DNA of 64,000 nucleotides, taken from NCBI RefSeq assembly GCF_018069865.1, contig NZ_JAGQDG010000006.1:186001-250000 (forward strand). Reading direction: 5' to 3'. Shown here piece by piece: positions 9,834 through 20,700 of the stretch. This DNA is from Ideonella paludis (GTDB lineage: Bacteria; Pseudomonadota; Gammaproteobacteria; Burkholderiales; Burkholderiaceae_C). The translations under genes and the position numbers were made by a program. The notes beneath the pieces are model-generated. The model did not search any database, was not told the DNA's origin, and was given only the letters and a program-made list of their open reading frames with translations. Position 1 is the stretch's first letter. Every line of letters starts with the position of its first letter.

Positions 9834-11881
9834 GCACCAACCTCACCCGCTCCTTGTTTGACGAGCCCGACGCCCCAACGCCGGCGGCCGCCACGCTCAG
9901 CGCACCGGAGCTGCTGGCCACGCTGCGCCTGTGGGCCGAGCAAGGCTGGCTGAGGCGGCTGGATGCCGCGCTGGCCGCGCTGGTGCACGAGCTGCACCCC
10001 GCGAGCCCCCCAGCACTGCTGCTGGGCGTCGCCCTGCTCTCCCACCTGGAAGGCCAAGGCCACACCTGCATGCCGCTGCAAGCCCTGCACACCCAGCGCA
10101 GCACCTGGCTGCCCTGGCCGCCGGCAGGCCAAGCGGCGCTCGACGCGCTCTGGCCCTTGCTGCCCACCCAAGAGGCGCAGTGGCTCAGCGTGTTGGCGGG
10201 CCAACCCACGGTGCGTGAGCCGCAGCAGCCGGACCATGGCCAGCCCCTGGTGCTGGCGCAGCACCCGCTGCGGCTCTACCTGCGCCGCCACCATGCCGAC
10301 GAGCAGGTGGTGGCTCAGCACCTGAGCCTGCGCAGCCAAGCGGCGCAGGATGCGCCGGCGCCCAGCCTGCTGCGCCCGGTCTTGGACCAACTCTTTGGCG
10401 CGGCTGAGGGGCGGCCATTGGACTGGCAGCGCCAGGCCTGCGCCCTGGCCGTGCGCGCCCGGCTGGGTGTGATCACCGGCGGCCCCGGCACCGGCAAGAC
10501 CTACACCGCCGCGCGCTTGCTGGCCACGGTGCTGGCCACCACGACCGAGCCCAGCCGCTTGCGCATTGCGCTGGCCGCGCCCACCGGCAAGGCCGCCGCA
10601 CGGCTCAAGCTCAGCATTGCCGACGCGCTGCTGACCTTGCCCCAAGTGACCTCGCCCACCACGGGCGAGACGCTGCACATGCCTGCGCTGGTCAACCGCC
10701 TGGAGACCGCCCGCACCCTGCACGCCTGGCTGGGCGCCCGCCCCGACACCCGGCAGTTCGCCCGCCATGCCGGCGACCCGCTGGCGGTGGATGTGATGAT
10801 CGTGGACGAGGCCAGCATGATCCACCTGGAGATGATGGCCGCCCTGCTGGACGCCCTGCCAACCCAGGCCCGCTTGGTGCTGCTGGGCGACAAAGACCAG
10901 CTCGCCTCGGTGGAGGCCGGCGCCGTGTTGGGCGACCTCTGCCAAGGCGCTGAGCGGGGAGGCTACAGCCCCGACACCGCCGCCTGGCTGCAGCAAGCCA
11001 CCGGCCAGGCCTTGCCCGCCGAGATGCTGGCCACGAGCGCGCCTAAGCCCCTGGCCCAGCTCACCGTGATGCTGCGCGAAAGCCGCCGCTTCAGCGGGCC
11101 CATTGGCCAATTGGCGCTGGCCGCCAACCGGGGAGACGCCGCTGCAGCCACCCAGGCGCTGACGCAGGCCGGGCCAGAGCTGGCCGCTGACTTTTCAGGC
11201 CGAAGCGACCGCCTGACCCACCTGGCCTTGCATGGCCGCCCAGAAGCCCCTGAACCCGGTGGTTACGCCCGCTGCCTGGCCGCATTGGCCGAGCGCCCTG
11301 CCGCCAGTGAAGAGGCGCACCAGCGCTGGGTGGCAGCGCTGCTGCAGGGCTTTGAGCGCTTCCGCCTGCTGTGCGCCACGCGCGAAGGGCCCTGGGGCGT
11401 GAGCGGGATCAACGCCGCGATTCAACACGCTCTGGCGCACGAGGGCCTGCTGCGCCCGGACGGCCTGTGGTGGCCCGGCCGCCCTGTCATGGTGACCCGC
11501 AACGAGCCTGCCTTGGGCGTGTTCAACGGCGACATCGGCCTGACGCTGCCGGCCTGGGCGGCGCCCGGCCAGGCCCCAACGCTTAAGGTGTGGTTCGCCC
11601 AAGGCGACACCCTGCGCGCCATCAGCCCCATGCGCCTGCCGCACACCGACACCGCCTTTGCGATGACGGTGCACAAGTCCCAAGGCTCCGAGTTTGGCCA
11701 CACCGTCCTCGTCTTGCCAGACCAAGGCGGCCAGTTGCTGAGCCGCGAGCTGGTCTACACCGGCATCACCCGCGCCCGGCTGGCCTTCACCTTGGTGTGC
11801 CCACAGCGTCAGATTTGGGGGCAGGCGCTGGAGAAGCTCACGCAGCGGGCGAGTGGTTTGGCTTTTGGCATGGACGCATGA
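9827..11881 (+). CDS. recD: exodeoxyribonuclease V alpha subunit RecD
   Basis: 684 residues from the ATG at 9827. A longer reading is possible but lies entirely within recB. SF1B helicase motifs are present: GGPGTGKTYTAARLL (Walker A Lys about 224), APTGKAAARL, IVDEASMIHLEMM, LLGDKDQLASVEAGAVLGDLC and MTVHKSQGSEF followed by YTGITRAR. The 5'-3' helicase motor of RecBCD is thus intact. It is the last gene of the recC-recB-recD cluster with start-stop overlaps at both junctions, which suggests a single transcript and balanced subunit synthesis. A 104-nt gap without a clear hairpin separates it from the next gene. Confidence 0.95.
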   Translation: MLSTNLTRSLFDEPDAPTPAAATLSAPELLATLRLWAEQGWLRRLDAALAALVHELHPASPPALLLGVALLSHLEGQGHTCMPLQALHTQRSTWLPWPPAGQAALDALWPLLPTQEAQWLSVLAGQPTVREPQQPDHGQPLVLAQHPLRLYLRRHHADEQVVAQHLSLRSQAAQDAPAPSLLRPVLDQLFGAAEGRPLDWQRQACALAVRARLGVITGGPGTGKTYTAARLLATVLATTTEPSRLRIALAAPTGKAAARLKLSIADALLTLPQVTSPTTGETLHMPALVNRLETARTLHAWLGARPDTRQFARHAGDPLAVDVMIVDEASMIHLEMMAALLDALPTQARLVLLGDKDQLASVEAGAVLGDLCQGAERGGYSPDTAAWLQQATGQALPAEMLATSAPKPLAQLTVMLRESRRFSGPIGQLALAANRGDAAAATQALTQAGPELAADFSGRSDRLTHLALHGRPEAPEPGGYARCLAALAERPAASEEAHQRWVAALLQGFERFRLLCATREGPWGVSGINAAIQHALAHEGLLRPDGLWWPGRPVMVTRNEPALGVFNGDIGLTLPAWAAPGQAPTLKVWFAQGDTLRAISPMRLPHTDTAFAMTVHKSQGSEFGHTVLVLPDQGGQLLSRELVYTGITRARLAFTLVCPQRQIWGQALEKLTQRASGLAFGMDA

Positions 11882-11985
11882 AGGCTGAGTCCCCGACCCT
11901 GCTGCGACGCCGCCCACACCGAGACCCGCTACAGCCCCTTCACTGACATCATCACGCCCTGACACAAGCCACGAGGAGCCTGCAC

Positions 11986-12474
11986 ATGTCCCCCATCGCC
12001 AAGAACACCATTTGCATTTGGTATGACAAAGACGCTGAAGAAGCTGCTCGCTTCTATGCGGCCACGTTTCCAAATTCTTCAGTGGACGGCGTGCTGCACG
12101 CGCCGGGGGACTACCCATCGGGCCAGCAAGGCCAGGTGCTGACGGTGAACTTCACGGTCTTGGGCATCCCGTGCATGGGCCTCAATGGGGGCCCGGCCTT
12201 CAAACAGACGGAGTCGTTCTCCTTCCAGGTCGCCACCGAGGACCAGGAAGAAACGGACCGTTATTGGGACGCCCTCATCGGGCACGGCGGCCAAGCCAGC
12301 GCTTGCGGGTGGTGCAAAGACCAATGGGGCGTGTCATGGCAGATCACGCCCAGGGTCTTGATGCAGGCGCTTCACGACCCGAACCCGGCCGTGGCCAAAC
12401 GCGTCTTTGACGCGATGATGACCATGGGCAAGATCGATGTGGCTGCGATTGAAGCAGCCCAACGAGGATCTTGA
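11986..12474 (+). CDS. VOC-family protein (PhnB / 3-demethylubiquinone methyltransferase-like fold)
   Basis: 162 residues. The start fits a GAGGAG ribosome-binding site about 8 nt upstream. The pattern CIWYDKDAEEAARFYAATFPNS, then VLTVNFTVLGIPCMGLNGGP, then WCKDQWGVSWQITP is that of the PhnB/YdcX group within the vicinal-oxygen-chelate (glyoxalase/bleomycin-resistance) superfamily. Members of this group are often annotated as 3-demethylubiquinone-9 3-methyltransferase domain proteins, but that activity is not established and I do not assign it. Cytoplasmic, single-domain. It follows recD in the same direction but is separated from it and functionally unrelated in any visible way. Confidence 0.85.
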   Translation: MSPIAKNTICIWYDKDAEEAARFYAATFPNSSVDGVLHAPGDYPSGQQGQVLTVNFTVLGIPCMGLNGGPAFKQTESFSFQVATEDQEETDRYWDALIGHGGQASACGWCKDQWGVSWQITPRVLMQALHDPNPAVAKRVFDAMMTMGKIDVAAIEAAQRGS

Positions 12475-12802
12475 GCGACGAATTCGTTGCTGCACGCCTG
12501 GGCAGGCGCCGAGGCGCAGGCCAGGAATGCTGCCCCCCGGGCAAATCATCTACCCGACTTGCGAGACAACTGCGACGATATCGGGCATGAAGCAGTTGAG
12601 TTGTGGATCCAGTGCGGGACGAGGCGCAACAGATGTCGCGCTGGTCGATGGGGGCCAGCCAGTGCGCCTAGACAGGGTCGAGGAGCCTGCCCGAGGTACA
12701 GCCCGACATCAGGGAGTGGCCGCGACGCAGACGGGCGGCGTGCAAGCCCATCAGACCACAGGCTTTTAGCCGACTGAGCACACCTTTTCGGCCTGATGAC
12801 CC
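12475..12802. other. intergenic stretch without a recognisable gene
   Basis: About 330 bases between the VOC gene and the hybrid kinase. Short open frames exist but none has protein-like composition, a plausible ribosome-binding site or a recognisable family. I see no strong hairpin with a U-tract. It presumably contains the promoter of the kinase gene. Confidence 0.6.
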
Positions 12803-14734
12803 ATGCTCAAAACATTCATTCCTCCAAAATTTGAAGCCGCGCTGGAGCATGAGTTCCGCTTGAGTTTTGATGAAAGCTGGAAGCCTGTCCGAAAAGTCGC
12901 CACGCTCGGCTGCATGCTGCTCTGGATATGCCTGATCCCCTGGGACTTCTACCTGGCCCATCAGGACACTCAATTCAAGGCCATCGTCTACGCCCTGGTT
13001 CCCATGCGACTGGCCATGTTCGTGTGGTTTTCGATCTTCTATTACATCGCCTTCAAGACCGATTTACCCAAAACCAGAATCTCAACCCTCAACGTCATCA
13101 TCATTGCATCCTTGGTATTGACGGAGGCCTGCCTGTTTTACTGGGCATTGACCGTTCCACCCAACTACGTCCCTGTCTATTTTCCGAATGGGATTTTGGT
13201 GGTGATCTCAGCGGCCTACTGCTGCTTTGGTTTGCATTTCAGACCTGCCGTGCTGTCGTTTCCTGCGGTGGTCGCCAGCATTTACCTGTGCGCCACCCTG
13301 ACGCATCAGTCGAACGCCAACCTGGGACAAGTATCAGCCGACACCACCTCCGTGGTCTTGCTGCTCATTCTCGGCCTGCTCTGGGGCTGTCTCGTGGCGT
13401 GGGTGATTGAAACCGAGGCCAGACGAGGCTTTATGGCCCGGAAGCGACTGGCCAAAGCCAATGAGGAGATTCGCATCGCTCATGCTGAGTCAGAGCATGA
13501 CCGGTTGCGACTGTTGGAGTTGCAAGACCAAATCAGCCGCGACATCAAGCTCAAAGAGATTGAGCAAGCCAGATTCTTGGGAAGTGCCGTTCACGACTTA
13601 CGCCAACCTATACAGGCCCTTGAGGCGTTCAATATCTCGCTCTCCCGAGCCATCCATGCGCAGGACGATGCACGCGCGCATGAGTTATCTGAGTTCTGCA
13701 GCAAGGCCATCAGCGTCATCAAGGATCAGCTCGCCTCCATTCTGGAGTACACGAAAATTCAATCCGAGGCGATCAGCATACAAACACAAGCGGTCAGTGT
13801 GTCAAAGCTGCTGCAGAACATTCAATTCGTTTGGCAACCTCACGCCCAAGCCGCGGATGTCGATCTCATCATTCAGACGGATGCCCAGTACCACATCCAA
13901 AGTGATTTTCAGGTCCTGCTGCGCATCATCGGAAATCTGATCAGCAACAGCATCAAGTATCGAAGCCGACACTTGGATTCTGTGCGCTACGTGTCTATCA
14001 CGTTGGAGGCCACGGACTCCAATGTGACCGTGCATGTGGCTGACAACGGCGTTGGCATACCCGCAGAGGCCATTGAGTCCGGCGAGATATGGCGCCCCTT
14101 CATGCAGATTCAAAAAAGCGCCTTCTCTATCGATCGGGGCGTTGGGCTGGGTTTGGCCATCGTGGCACGACTCATCGCTCTCTTGCCAGGGCATCAACTG
14201 CGCATCCACTCTGAGGTCGGCCGCGGCACCACGGTGAGTGTGACCCTGCCCCGAATGGCAGAAGCCAGTTCCGCCTCCCTTGCCCGGGGCTTCGAGGTCG
14301 AATCAGCCTCGATGTCACGCCCTGATGTTGATTTGCTGCGGGGACGCTATGTGCTGGTGATTGAAGATGATCCGCTGGTTCGCCTCTCCTTGTGCACATT
14401 GCTCCAGGACTACGGCGCGCGGCTGGAGAGCTACTCGGATTACCTCTCGGCGGTCAATGGCATACAAAGCCTGGAGCGGCAACCCGATGCAGTGATCAGC
14501 GACTTCAGCCTGCCCGATGGCGCAACGGCCATCGATGTCATGACGGAGCTGAATGCCTCATGGCCCGGCACGCCCATGATGATCCTCAGCGGAGAGTCTG
14601 ACAATCTGAGTGACAAGCCCGGCTTGGAGCATGTCCTGTGCATCACCAAGCCGGCCGATTCCGCTCATCTATTGGCGTCTTTGTGCATGACCATGCAACG
14701 CGCCAAGCTCAACCCGGTGCCACAAGGTGCTTGA
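12803..14734 (+). CDS. hybrid sensor histidine kinase with C-terminal receiver domain
   Basis: 643 residues. Six hydrophobic segments between about residues 33 and 200 form a membrane sensor module with hardly any periplasmic part. A short coiled coil (about 210-255) leads to the dimerisation box FLGSAVHDLRQPIQAL with phospho-acceptor His about 264. The HATPase domain shows the N box NLISNSIKYRS, VADNGVGIP and GVGLGLAIV. A receiver domain follows from about residue 517 (YVLVIEDDPLVRLSL), with phospho-acceptor Asp about 567 in ISDFSLPDG and the conserved Lys in ITKPA. Family role: phosphorelay signalling. No DNA-binding response regulator is adjacent, so its output partner is unknown. It converges on the chemotaxis receptor gene with 24 nt between the stops. 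Confidence 0.93.
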   Translation: MLKTFIPPKFEAALEHEFRLSFDESWKPVRKVATLGCMLLWICLIPWDFYLAHQDTQFKAIVYALVPMRLAMFVWFSIFYYIAFKTDLPKTRISTLNVIIIASLVLTEACLFYWALTVPPNYVPVYFPNGILVVISAAYCCFGLHFRPAVLSFPAVVASIYLCATLTHQSNANLGQVSADTTSVVLLLILGLLWGCLVAWVIETEARRGFMARKRLAKANEEIRIAHAESEHDRLRLLELQDQISRDIKLKEIEQARFLGSAVHDLRQPIQALEAFNISLSRAIHAQDDARAHELSEFCSKAISVIKDQLASILEYTKIQSEAISIQTQAVSVSKLLQNIQFVWQPHAQAADVDLIIQTDAQYHIQSDFQVLLRIIGNLISNSIKYRSRHLDSVRYVSITLEATDSNVTVHVADNGVGIPAEAIESGEIWRPFMQIQKSAFSIDRGVGLGLAIVARLIALLPGHQLRIHSEVGRGTTVSVTLPRMAEASSASLARGFEVESASMSRPDVDLLRGRYVLVIEDDPLVRLSLCTLLQDYGARLESYSDYLSAVNGIQSLERQPDAVISDFSLPDGATAIDVMTELNASWPGTPMMILSGESDNLSDKPGLEHVLCITKPADSAHLLASLCMTMQRAKLNPVPQGA

Positions 14735-14758
14735 GCAGTGCCGGGCCACGCCGTGGGA

Positions 14759-16303
14759 TCAAGCCAACTGAAACTGCTGCACCGCAGCCTGCAATTTGAC
14801 GGCCTGGTGGCTCAGGCTTTCAGCGGCTGCCGCGCTTTGTTCCACCAAGGCGGCATTCTGTTGAGTGACGTGGTCGAGTTGGCCGACCGCGTCACTCACC
14901 TGACCGATGCCGGTGGTTTGCTCGGACGAGGCATGACTGATCTCACCAATCAAGTCCGCCACGCGGCGCACATGGGAGACGATCTCAGTCATGGTGGTGC
15001 CGGCATCGCCCACCAGGCGTGAGCCGGCCTCGACCTTCTCGACGCTACCGCTGATGAGCGTGCGGATTTCTTTGGAGGCCTCCGCACTGCGTTGCGCGAG
15101 GCTGCGCACCTCGCTGGCCACCACGGCAAAGCCACGGCCTTGCTCGCCCGCGCGGGCGGCTTCGACGGCGGCGTTCAAGGCCAAGATATTGGTCTGGAAG
15201 GCAATGCCATCAATGGTGGCGATGATCTCGCCGATCTTCTTCGAGCTGGCACTGATTTCGCCCATCGTGCTGACCACCTGGTCCACCACGGCGCCCCCGC
15301 GCATGGCGACCTCGCTGGCGGACACTGCCAGTTGATTGGCTTGTTGGGCGGTGTCGGCATTGTGTTTGACGGTAGAGCTGAGCTGCTCCATGGCAGCGGC
15401 CGTTTGCTCCAGGTTGGCCGCCTGCTCTTCAGTGCGCTGGCTCAGGTCCGCGTTACCCGCGGCAATCTGTGCGGCCCCCGTCGCGATACTGTCTGCGCTG
15501 TGGCGCACATCGCCCACCACGGTGGCCAAGCCACGCGTCATGTCGGAGAGTGCCTGCAGCATTTGGGCGGATTCATCCCGGCCCTGTGCGGCGACTCTGA
15601 CGTTCAAATCGCCCGAGGCCACCGCCCGCGCCACATCCACAGCCTCGGCCATCGGGCCTGTGATGGAGCGCGTCACCAGCACCGCTGCCGTGGCGCCAAA
15701 CAGCACAGCCACCAAGAGCATGGCGCTGACGCGCCACATGGCGGTGGTGAACACCTCTTGGCCATGCTCGAAGTCCAGTTTGGCGTCCTTGAGCTGAAAC
15801 TCCACCAGCTTGCTGACGGCATCGCTGACCGGGTCGATGGCCGGATACAGCGCCGTGGCCGCAAACTGGGCCAAGGCGACGCGGTCGTCGGCCTTCATCA
15901 GGCGAATCTCTTCTTCGGTGGTTTTGTCGGCCGTCTGGATCAGCGCCGCCGCAGCGTTGGCCAGCGCCACTTCGTCGCCCTCTTTGGGCAGCTGCGCGTA
16001 GGCCGTCCAAGCGCTGTTGATGTCCTTGCGGGCCTGCTCGATGGCGGCAATCGCTTTGTCGGAGGGCATGGCGCCATCGCGCACCTTGTGAGCGGCGTCC
16101 ACGATGGCCACGGCATAGCTGTCTGCCACGACCTTGAGCTGAGTCAAGGGCACCACCCGTCCGCTGTACAGCGAGGCCATGTCTTGGTTCAGGCTGCTCA
16201 TGCGCCACAGGGAAGTGCCTGCCACCACGAGCATCATGCTCAACAAAATGCCGATCAGCACCGTCAGGCGCGCCCCAATGGATACCTTTCTCAACGACTG
16301 CAT
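14759..16303 (-). CDS. methyl-accepting chemotaxis protein
   Basis: 514 residues. A transmembrane helix (about 11-33) is followed by a periplasmic four-helix-bundle ligand domain (about 34-185), a second transmembrane helix (about 188-212), a HAMP domain (about 213-265, [21 protein letters not shown]) and a cytoplasmic signalling domain with the highly conserved hairpin tip [19 protein letters not shown], then [19 protein letters not shown]. This is the Tar/Tsr class used by betaproteobacteria. It couples to CheA/CheW at the inner membrane and steers flagellar rotation. The C-terminus ends in FQLA, so the CheR/CheB tethering pentapeptide is absent. A sigma-28-like -10 box lies 77 nt upstream. 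No che genes are in the window. Confidence 0.95.
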   Translation of the reverse strand: MQSLRKVSIGARLTVLIGILLSMMLVVAGTSLWRMSSLNQDMASLYSGRVVPLTQLKVVADSYAVAIVDAAHKVRDGAMPSDKAIAAIEQARKDINSAWTAYAQLPKEGDEVALANAAAALIQTADKTTEEEIRLMKADDRVALAQFAATALYPAIDPVSDAVSKLVEFQLKDAKLDFEHGQEVFTTAMWRVSAMLLVAVLFGATAAVLVTRSITGPMAEAVDVARAVASGDLNVRVAAQGRDESAQMLQALSDMTRGLATVVGDVRHSADSIATGAAQIAAGNADLSQRTEEQAANLEQTAAAMEQLSSTVKHNADTAQQANQLAVSASEVAMRGGAVVDQVVSTMGEISASSKKIGEIIATIDGIAFQTNILALNAAVEAARAGEQGRGFAVVASEVRSLAQRSAEASKEIRTLISGSVEKVEAGSRLVGDAGTTMTEIVSHVRRVADLIGEISHASSEQTTGIGQVSDAVGQLDHVTQQNAALVEQSAAAAESLSHQAVKLQAAVQQFQLA

Positions 16304-16379
16304 CTTGACCTTTCAGCTGCGCGAGCAAAACCACTTGCCCCGGCGCGGATGGCTTCTGAGAACTGGCCATCTCCCTTCG

Positions 16380-16387
16380 GTATCGGC
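16380..16387 (-). promoter_or_regulatory. possible sigma-28 -10 box upstream of the chemotaxis receptor
   Basis: On the minus strand the sequence reads GCCGATAC, matching the flagellar sigma factor -10 consensus GCCGATAA at seven of eight positions. The matching -35 box is weak (TTACGCCT at the expected 11-nt spacing). Chemotaxis receptors are commonly in the FliA regulon, which makes the placement sensible. Evidence is by eye only. Confidence 0.3.
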
Positions 16388-16454
16388 AGATTACCCGCAG
16401 GCGTAAATCGTGATCGGTCTTGGCAGCGTCAAAAAACAGTGCTTTTGCGCCAGC

Positions 16455-17549
16455 TCAAAGCACCCTGATGGGTATCACGCCAGCACTCGGCAACTGCCGT
16501 GCCCGCAATTGGCCGCAACCACCGTCCACATCCTGCCCCGCCGAGTGACGCAGCTTGGTCAAGATGCCGCGCTGGTGCAGGGTGCGGGCCATCGCCGCGG
16601 CCTTCTCCCAGGCTGGGCGGCGGTAAGGCAGCTCTGGCACGCTGTTGTAGGGAATCAGGTTGAGCACCGCATAGCGGCCACTGAGCAGCCGGGTGATGCC
16701 TTCCACCTCTTCGGGCGTGTCATTGACGCCGTCAATCAGCGTCCATTGCACCTGCACGGGGTAGCCCGTGGCGCGGCCGTAGTCATCGGCCCGCTCCACC
16801 AGCTCTTCTGGGCTGAGGCGCGGGGCACGGGGCAGCAGCTCGGCCCGCAAATCAGCCCGGCTGGTGTGCAGCGAGAGCGCCAGGGCCGGCTTGACGATGC
16901 CCAGCGGCAGGCGCTCAAAAGCACGCTCATCGCCCACCGTTGAGAACACCAAATTCTTGTGGCCGATATTGCCCAGCGTGCCCAAGAACTCAATGGCCTC
17001 CAGCACATTGTCCAGGTTGTGAGCGGGCTCGCCCATGCCCATGAAAACCACCTTGCTGACCGCCCGGCGGCGGCGGGCCAGCACCACTTGGGCCACGATC
17101 TCGGCGCTGCCCACCTGTGCGATCAGGCCGTCTTTGCCCGTCATGCAAAAGCGGCAGCCCACCGCGCAGCCGACTTGGGTGGACACGCACAAGCCGCCGC
17201 GCGGCAGCAGCACGCTCTCCACCGTTTGGCCAGAGGCCAGCGCCACCAGCAGGCGCTCGCCATCTTCACCGGGGTGGACAGAGTGCAAGCGCGCCAAGCC
17301 CTCCCACTCGGCCAGCAAGCCAGGCAGGGCTTGGAACACCGCCTTGGGCAAAAAGGTCTGCAAGGGCTTCTTGGCCGATTCCATCGGCAAGGCCTGCACC
17401 CAGGGGCGCAGCAAACGCTGTTCGTGCACAGGGGCAGCGCCCAGGTCGGCCAGTCGGCGGCGGATATCGGCGAGTCGCATGGTGGCGGGCAATGTGCGGA
17501 CGGTGTGTCGCGCGTTTGGAGGACGGCGCCGGGCCGCCGTGGTGCTCAT
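16455..17549 (-). CDS. RlmN-like radical SAM rRNA/tRNA adenine-C2 methyltransferase
   Basis: About 364 residues from the ATG at 17549; the frame is open to 17633, and an internal ATG at 17480 just before RLADIRRRLADLG is also possible. The radical SAM cluster motif Cx3Cx2C is present in CVSTQVGCAVGCRFCMTG, including the upstream Cys equivalent to RlmN C118. The C-terminal GQDVDGGCGQL supplies the methyl-carrying Cys equivalent to RlmN C355. VFMGMGEPAHNLDNV and SLHTSRADLR are the other RlmN/Cfr hallmarks. Known reaction: methylation of C2 of an adenine in 23S rRNA (and some tRNAs) using two SAM. The sequence is divergent from standard RlmN and the usual ndk/pilF neighbourhood is missing, so it may be a second paralogue in this genome. 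Confidence 0.85.
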   Translation of the reverse strand: MSTTAARRRPPNARHTVRTLPATMRLADIRRRLADLGAAPVHEQRLLRPWVQALPMESAKKPLQTFLPKAVFQALPGLLAEWEGLARLHSVHPGEDGERLLVALASGQTVESVLLPRGGLCVSTQVGCAVGCRFCMTGKDGLIAQVGSAEIVAQVVLARRRRAVSKVVFMGMGEPAHNLDNVLEAIEFLGTLGNIGHKNLVFSTVGDERAFERLPLGIVKPALALSLHTSRADLRAELLPRAPRLSPEELVERADDYGRATGYPVQVQWTLIDGVNDTPEEVEGITRLLSGRYAVLNLIPYNSVPELPYRRPAWEKAAAMARTLHQRGILTKLRHSAGQDVDGGCGQLRARQLPSAGVIPIRVL

Positions 17550-17783
17550 CGAGCAGCAGTCGAAACGTGAATTATCCCCTGCGTCACGGCTTTTGAGCGG
17601 CGTAAGCCCGCCCGCGCCTTGGCATGCACTCAACTCGGCGGCGGGCCCTACCGAAGATAGCGATACCCCGGACTAAGGTCGACTCTCTGGCCTCGGTGCT
17701 GGGCTTGGCGCTGGCTTCAACCATGGCACCGCAATGACCTTGCTTGCAATGCAAACCTGTTGCCGGGACAGGAAACCGTACAC

Positions 17784-20700
17784 ATGAATGTCAAGTGCTT
17801 TAAGAAGGTGTTTTCTCGCCGAACCGGGTGCTGGGTGGCGGTCGCAGAACACGTCATTGGGATCGCTGGTTCACAGGCGTCGGGGCAGTCCGCTGCGCCC
17901 AGCAGCGCGCAGCGGTGCGCGTCTTTTGTGGGCGCCTTGACGGCGGCTTGCCTGTGCTGCCAGATCGCCTGGGCTCAAGGCCTGCCCACCGGCGCGTCGG
18001 TCCAGCATGGGCAGGTCGTGGTCGGCCAGAGCAGCCCCACGCGGCTGAATATCGTGCAGGGCAGCGACAAAGCCATCGTGAACTGGCAGAGTTTCAACAT
18101 TGCTGCAGGCTCGCGCGTAGAGGTTCAGCAGCCTTCGACCACCTCCGTCCTGCTCAACCGCGTGGTCGGCGCTGAGGCCAGCACCATCTTGGGGCAACTC
18201 CAGGCCAATGGCCGGGTGGTGCTGGTCAATCCCAACGGCGTGTTCTTTGGCAAAGACGGCAGTGTCAGCGCCACCGGCTTTACGGCCAGCACCTTGGGCC
18301 TCACGGACGCCAGCTTTCTCTCCGGTGAGATGCGCTTTGAGCAACAGGGCAAGCCCGCTGAACTGCGCAACCAAGGCCTGATCAAGACCCAGGGCGGCTA
18401 TGTGGCCTTGCTGGGGGCCAGCGTCAGCAATGAGGGGCGCATTGAGACCCAGGGAGGGGCCGCACTCCTGGCTGCCGCGCAGGCGATTCACCTGCCCTTG
18501 AGCCACAGCGGCCGCATCAAGCTGGCCATTACCCCAGCGCAGCTCCAGGCACAGGTGGCCAACAGCCCCACGGGCACCATCGTCACGCAAGGCGGGCAGG
18601 TGTATATGCAGGCGGCTGCCCTTCAAAATGCGGTGGCCCGCATTGTGCAAAGCGGCGGTATCGACACCTCGGCGGCACAAGCCGGGGCGGTGCATTTGCT
18701 GGCCGACAGCGGGGAGATTCGGGTCGATGGCCACATCAGGGCCGTCAGTGCAAGGGGCGACTCGACCCGCACAGCCCCCGCCGGGGGAGACATCTACATC
18801 GGGCGCGACAAGGAGACCCAGGTCCTGGCCGCTCACACCGATGTCAGCGGCGCCCACCTGGCCAGCCCCGGCGGCTTGGTCGAAACCTCAGGGCGCCACC
18901 TCATCACGGGCCAGACCCAGGTGAACGCGGGCACGTGGTTGCTTGACCCGGACAACATCGACATCACCAACGCCGCAACGCCCACGACTGGCTACTCCAA
19001 AGTCTCAGCGACAGACGTATCCAACGCTCTGAATGCCGGGGCCAACGTGGTGATCCACACCACCAACGGCGTCAGCACCTCTGCCAGCAGCGTCCCCTAC
19101 ACCGCCGCCAACCCGGGCGAAGGCAATATCTTGGTGTCCTCAGCCATCACCAAAACCAGCGGCAGCGATGCCAGCCTGAGCCTCACCGCCGACAACGGCC
19201 TGACGGTCAATGCCAACATCACAGCCACCGGGGGCTCCACCGGCACGCTCAACATCAACCTGACCGCGAATGGACAGACCTACGGCAAGCCCGTGGGCAC
19301 CATGAGCGCCGCCGAGCGGGCCTTGAGCCGAGGCCTGTTCATCAACGGTGCCACGCTGTCTGCGAAGGGCGGAGACATCGTCTTGAGTGGCACCACCTAT
19401 GCCAGCACCAGCGGCAATGCCAATGCTGGCCCCACTAACGCGGTGGGCAAGGGCATCCAAATCCACAACGCGGCCACGCTGACCGCCCGCGACATCCTGA
19501 TCACCGGTGTGGCCGAAAACCAAGCTGGTGAGAGCAGCACGCCGCTGCTGATCCAGCGCTACCCCTCGGTCTCCACCTTCACCGCCAGCCGCGACATCAC
19601 GCTGACCGGCACGCTCAAGGGCGCAGGCAGCGGGCCAGCGATCAGCTTGGCTGAGAGCGGCTGGGGGTCTCAGGCGGTCAGCATGACAGCGGGCAGAAAC
19701 CTCACCCTGCGGGGCAACAGCCGAGCTTCCAGCAGCAACACCTCCAACACCATTTACGTGGGCTCAGGCTTGCAAGCCCGCGCGGTGGGCCATGTGGTCG
19801 TGCAGGCTGAAGCCCTCAACCCCAGCGTCACCGCCATTTACTTCTACTCCAACCCCACCACCATGAACGGTGGGCTCAATGGCAATGTCAGCCTGCGCTC
19901 CATCGACGGGACTGGTGCGGCCAGTGCTGACGTGCTGGTCCAGGCCAACCGCGGTGGCATCCATTTCAACAACCTGTATCCAGGCACCCTCTCCAAGGCC
20001 GTCACCGGGCGCAACATCACCCTCGACAACACCGGCGCGGGCATGGCCATCGGCGCGGGGACGGCCGTCATTGGCAGTGGTGGCACAAGCGGTGCCTCCA
20101 TCGCCAACGGCGGCAGCATTGACCCAGGGACAGGCGCCATCACCAAGGGCAACGGGGCCGCGCAAGGCACCACAGGCATCAACCTGGCCGACAGCCGAGG
20201 CTTCACCGCCAGCGGCTATTTGCACGTTCTGGGCGTGACGGCATCCCCCTCCAATTCACCAACGGGCTGGATGGGTGCAAGCCTCTCCGGCCTGATCCAG
20301 GCTGGCAATTTCAGCCTCCAAGGTGAAGCCGCGCCCACCGGCTGGAACAACTCGGCCACCGGCCTGCGCTTGGTCAACGGCACCCAGATTGCAGGCACCA
20401 GTGCCTCAGGCAGCAACTTGCTCAAAGGAAGTTACGCGCCCACGCAATATGGCTCCAGCAGTGCCCTGCTGGTCGGCGAGAACAGCTCCGCCACCGTCAC
20501 CCTCGGCAGCGCGAGCACACTGCGCATCGAAGGTGACAGCAGTGCCTATAGCGCCTATGTCAACAGCGGGCAAGTGGCCCGCGGCATCTTGACCCAGGGC
20601 ACGGTCAACACCTCGGGCACAGTCAACTGGGTGGGCAGCTCCCGCTCCAGCGACGGCATCCTCAGCAGCGCCACCCTCCATCACAGCGGCGGTGCGCTCA

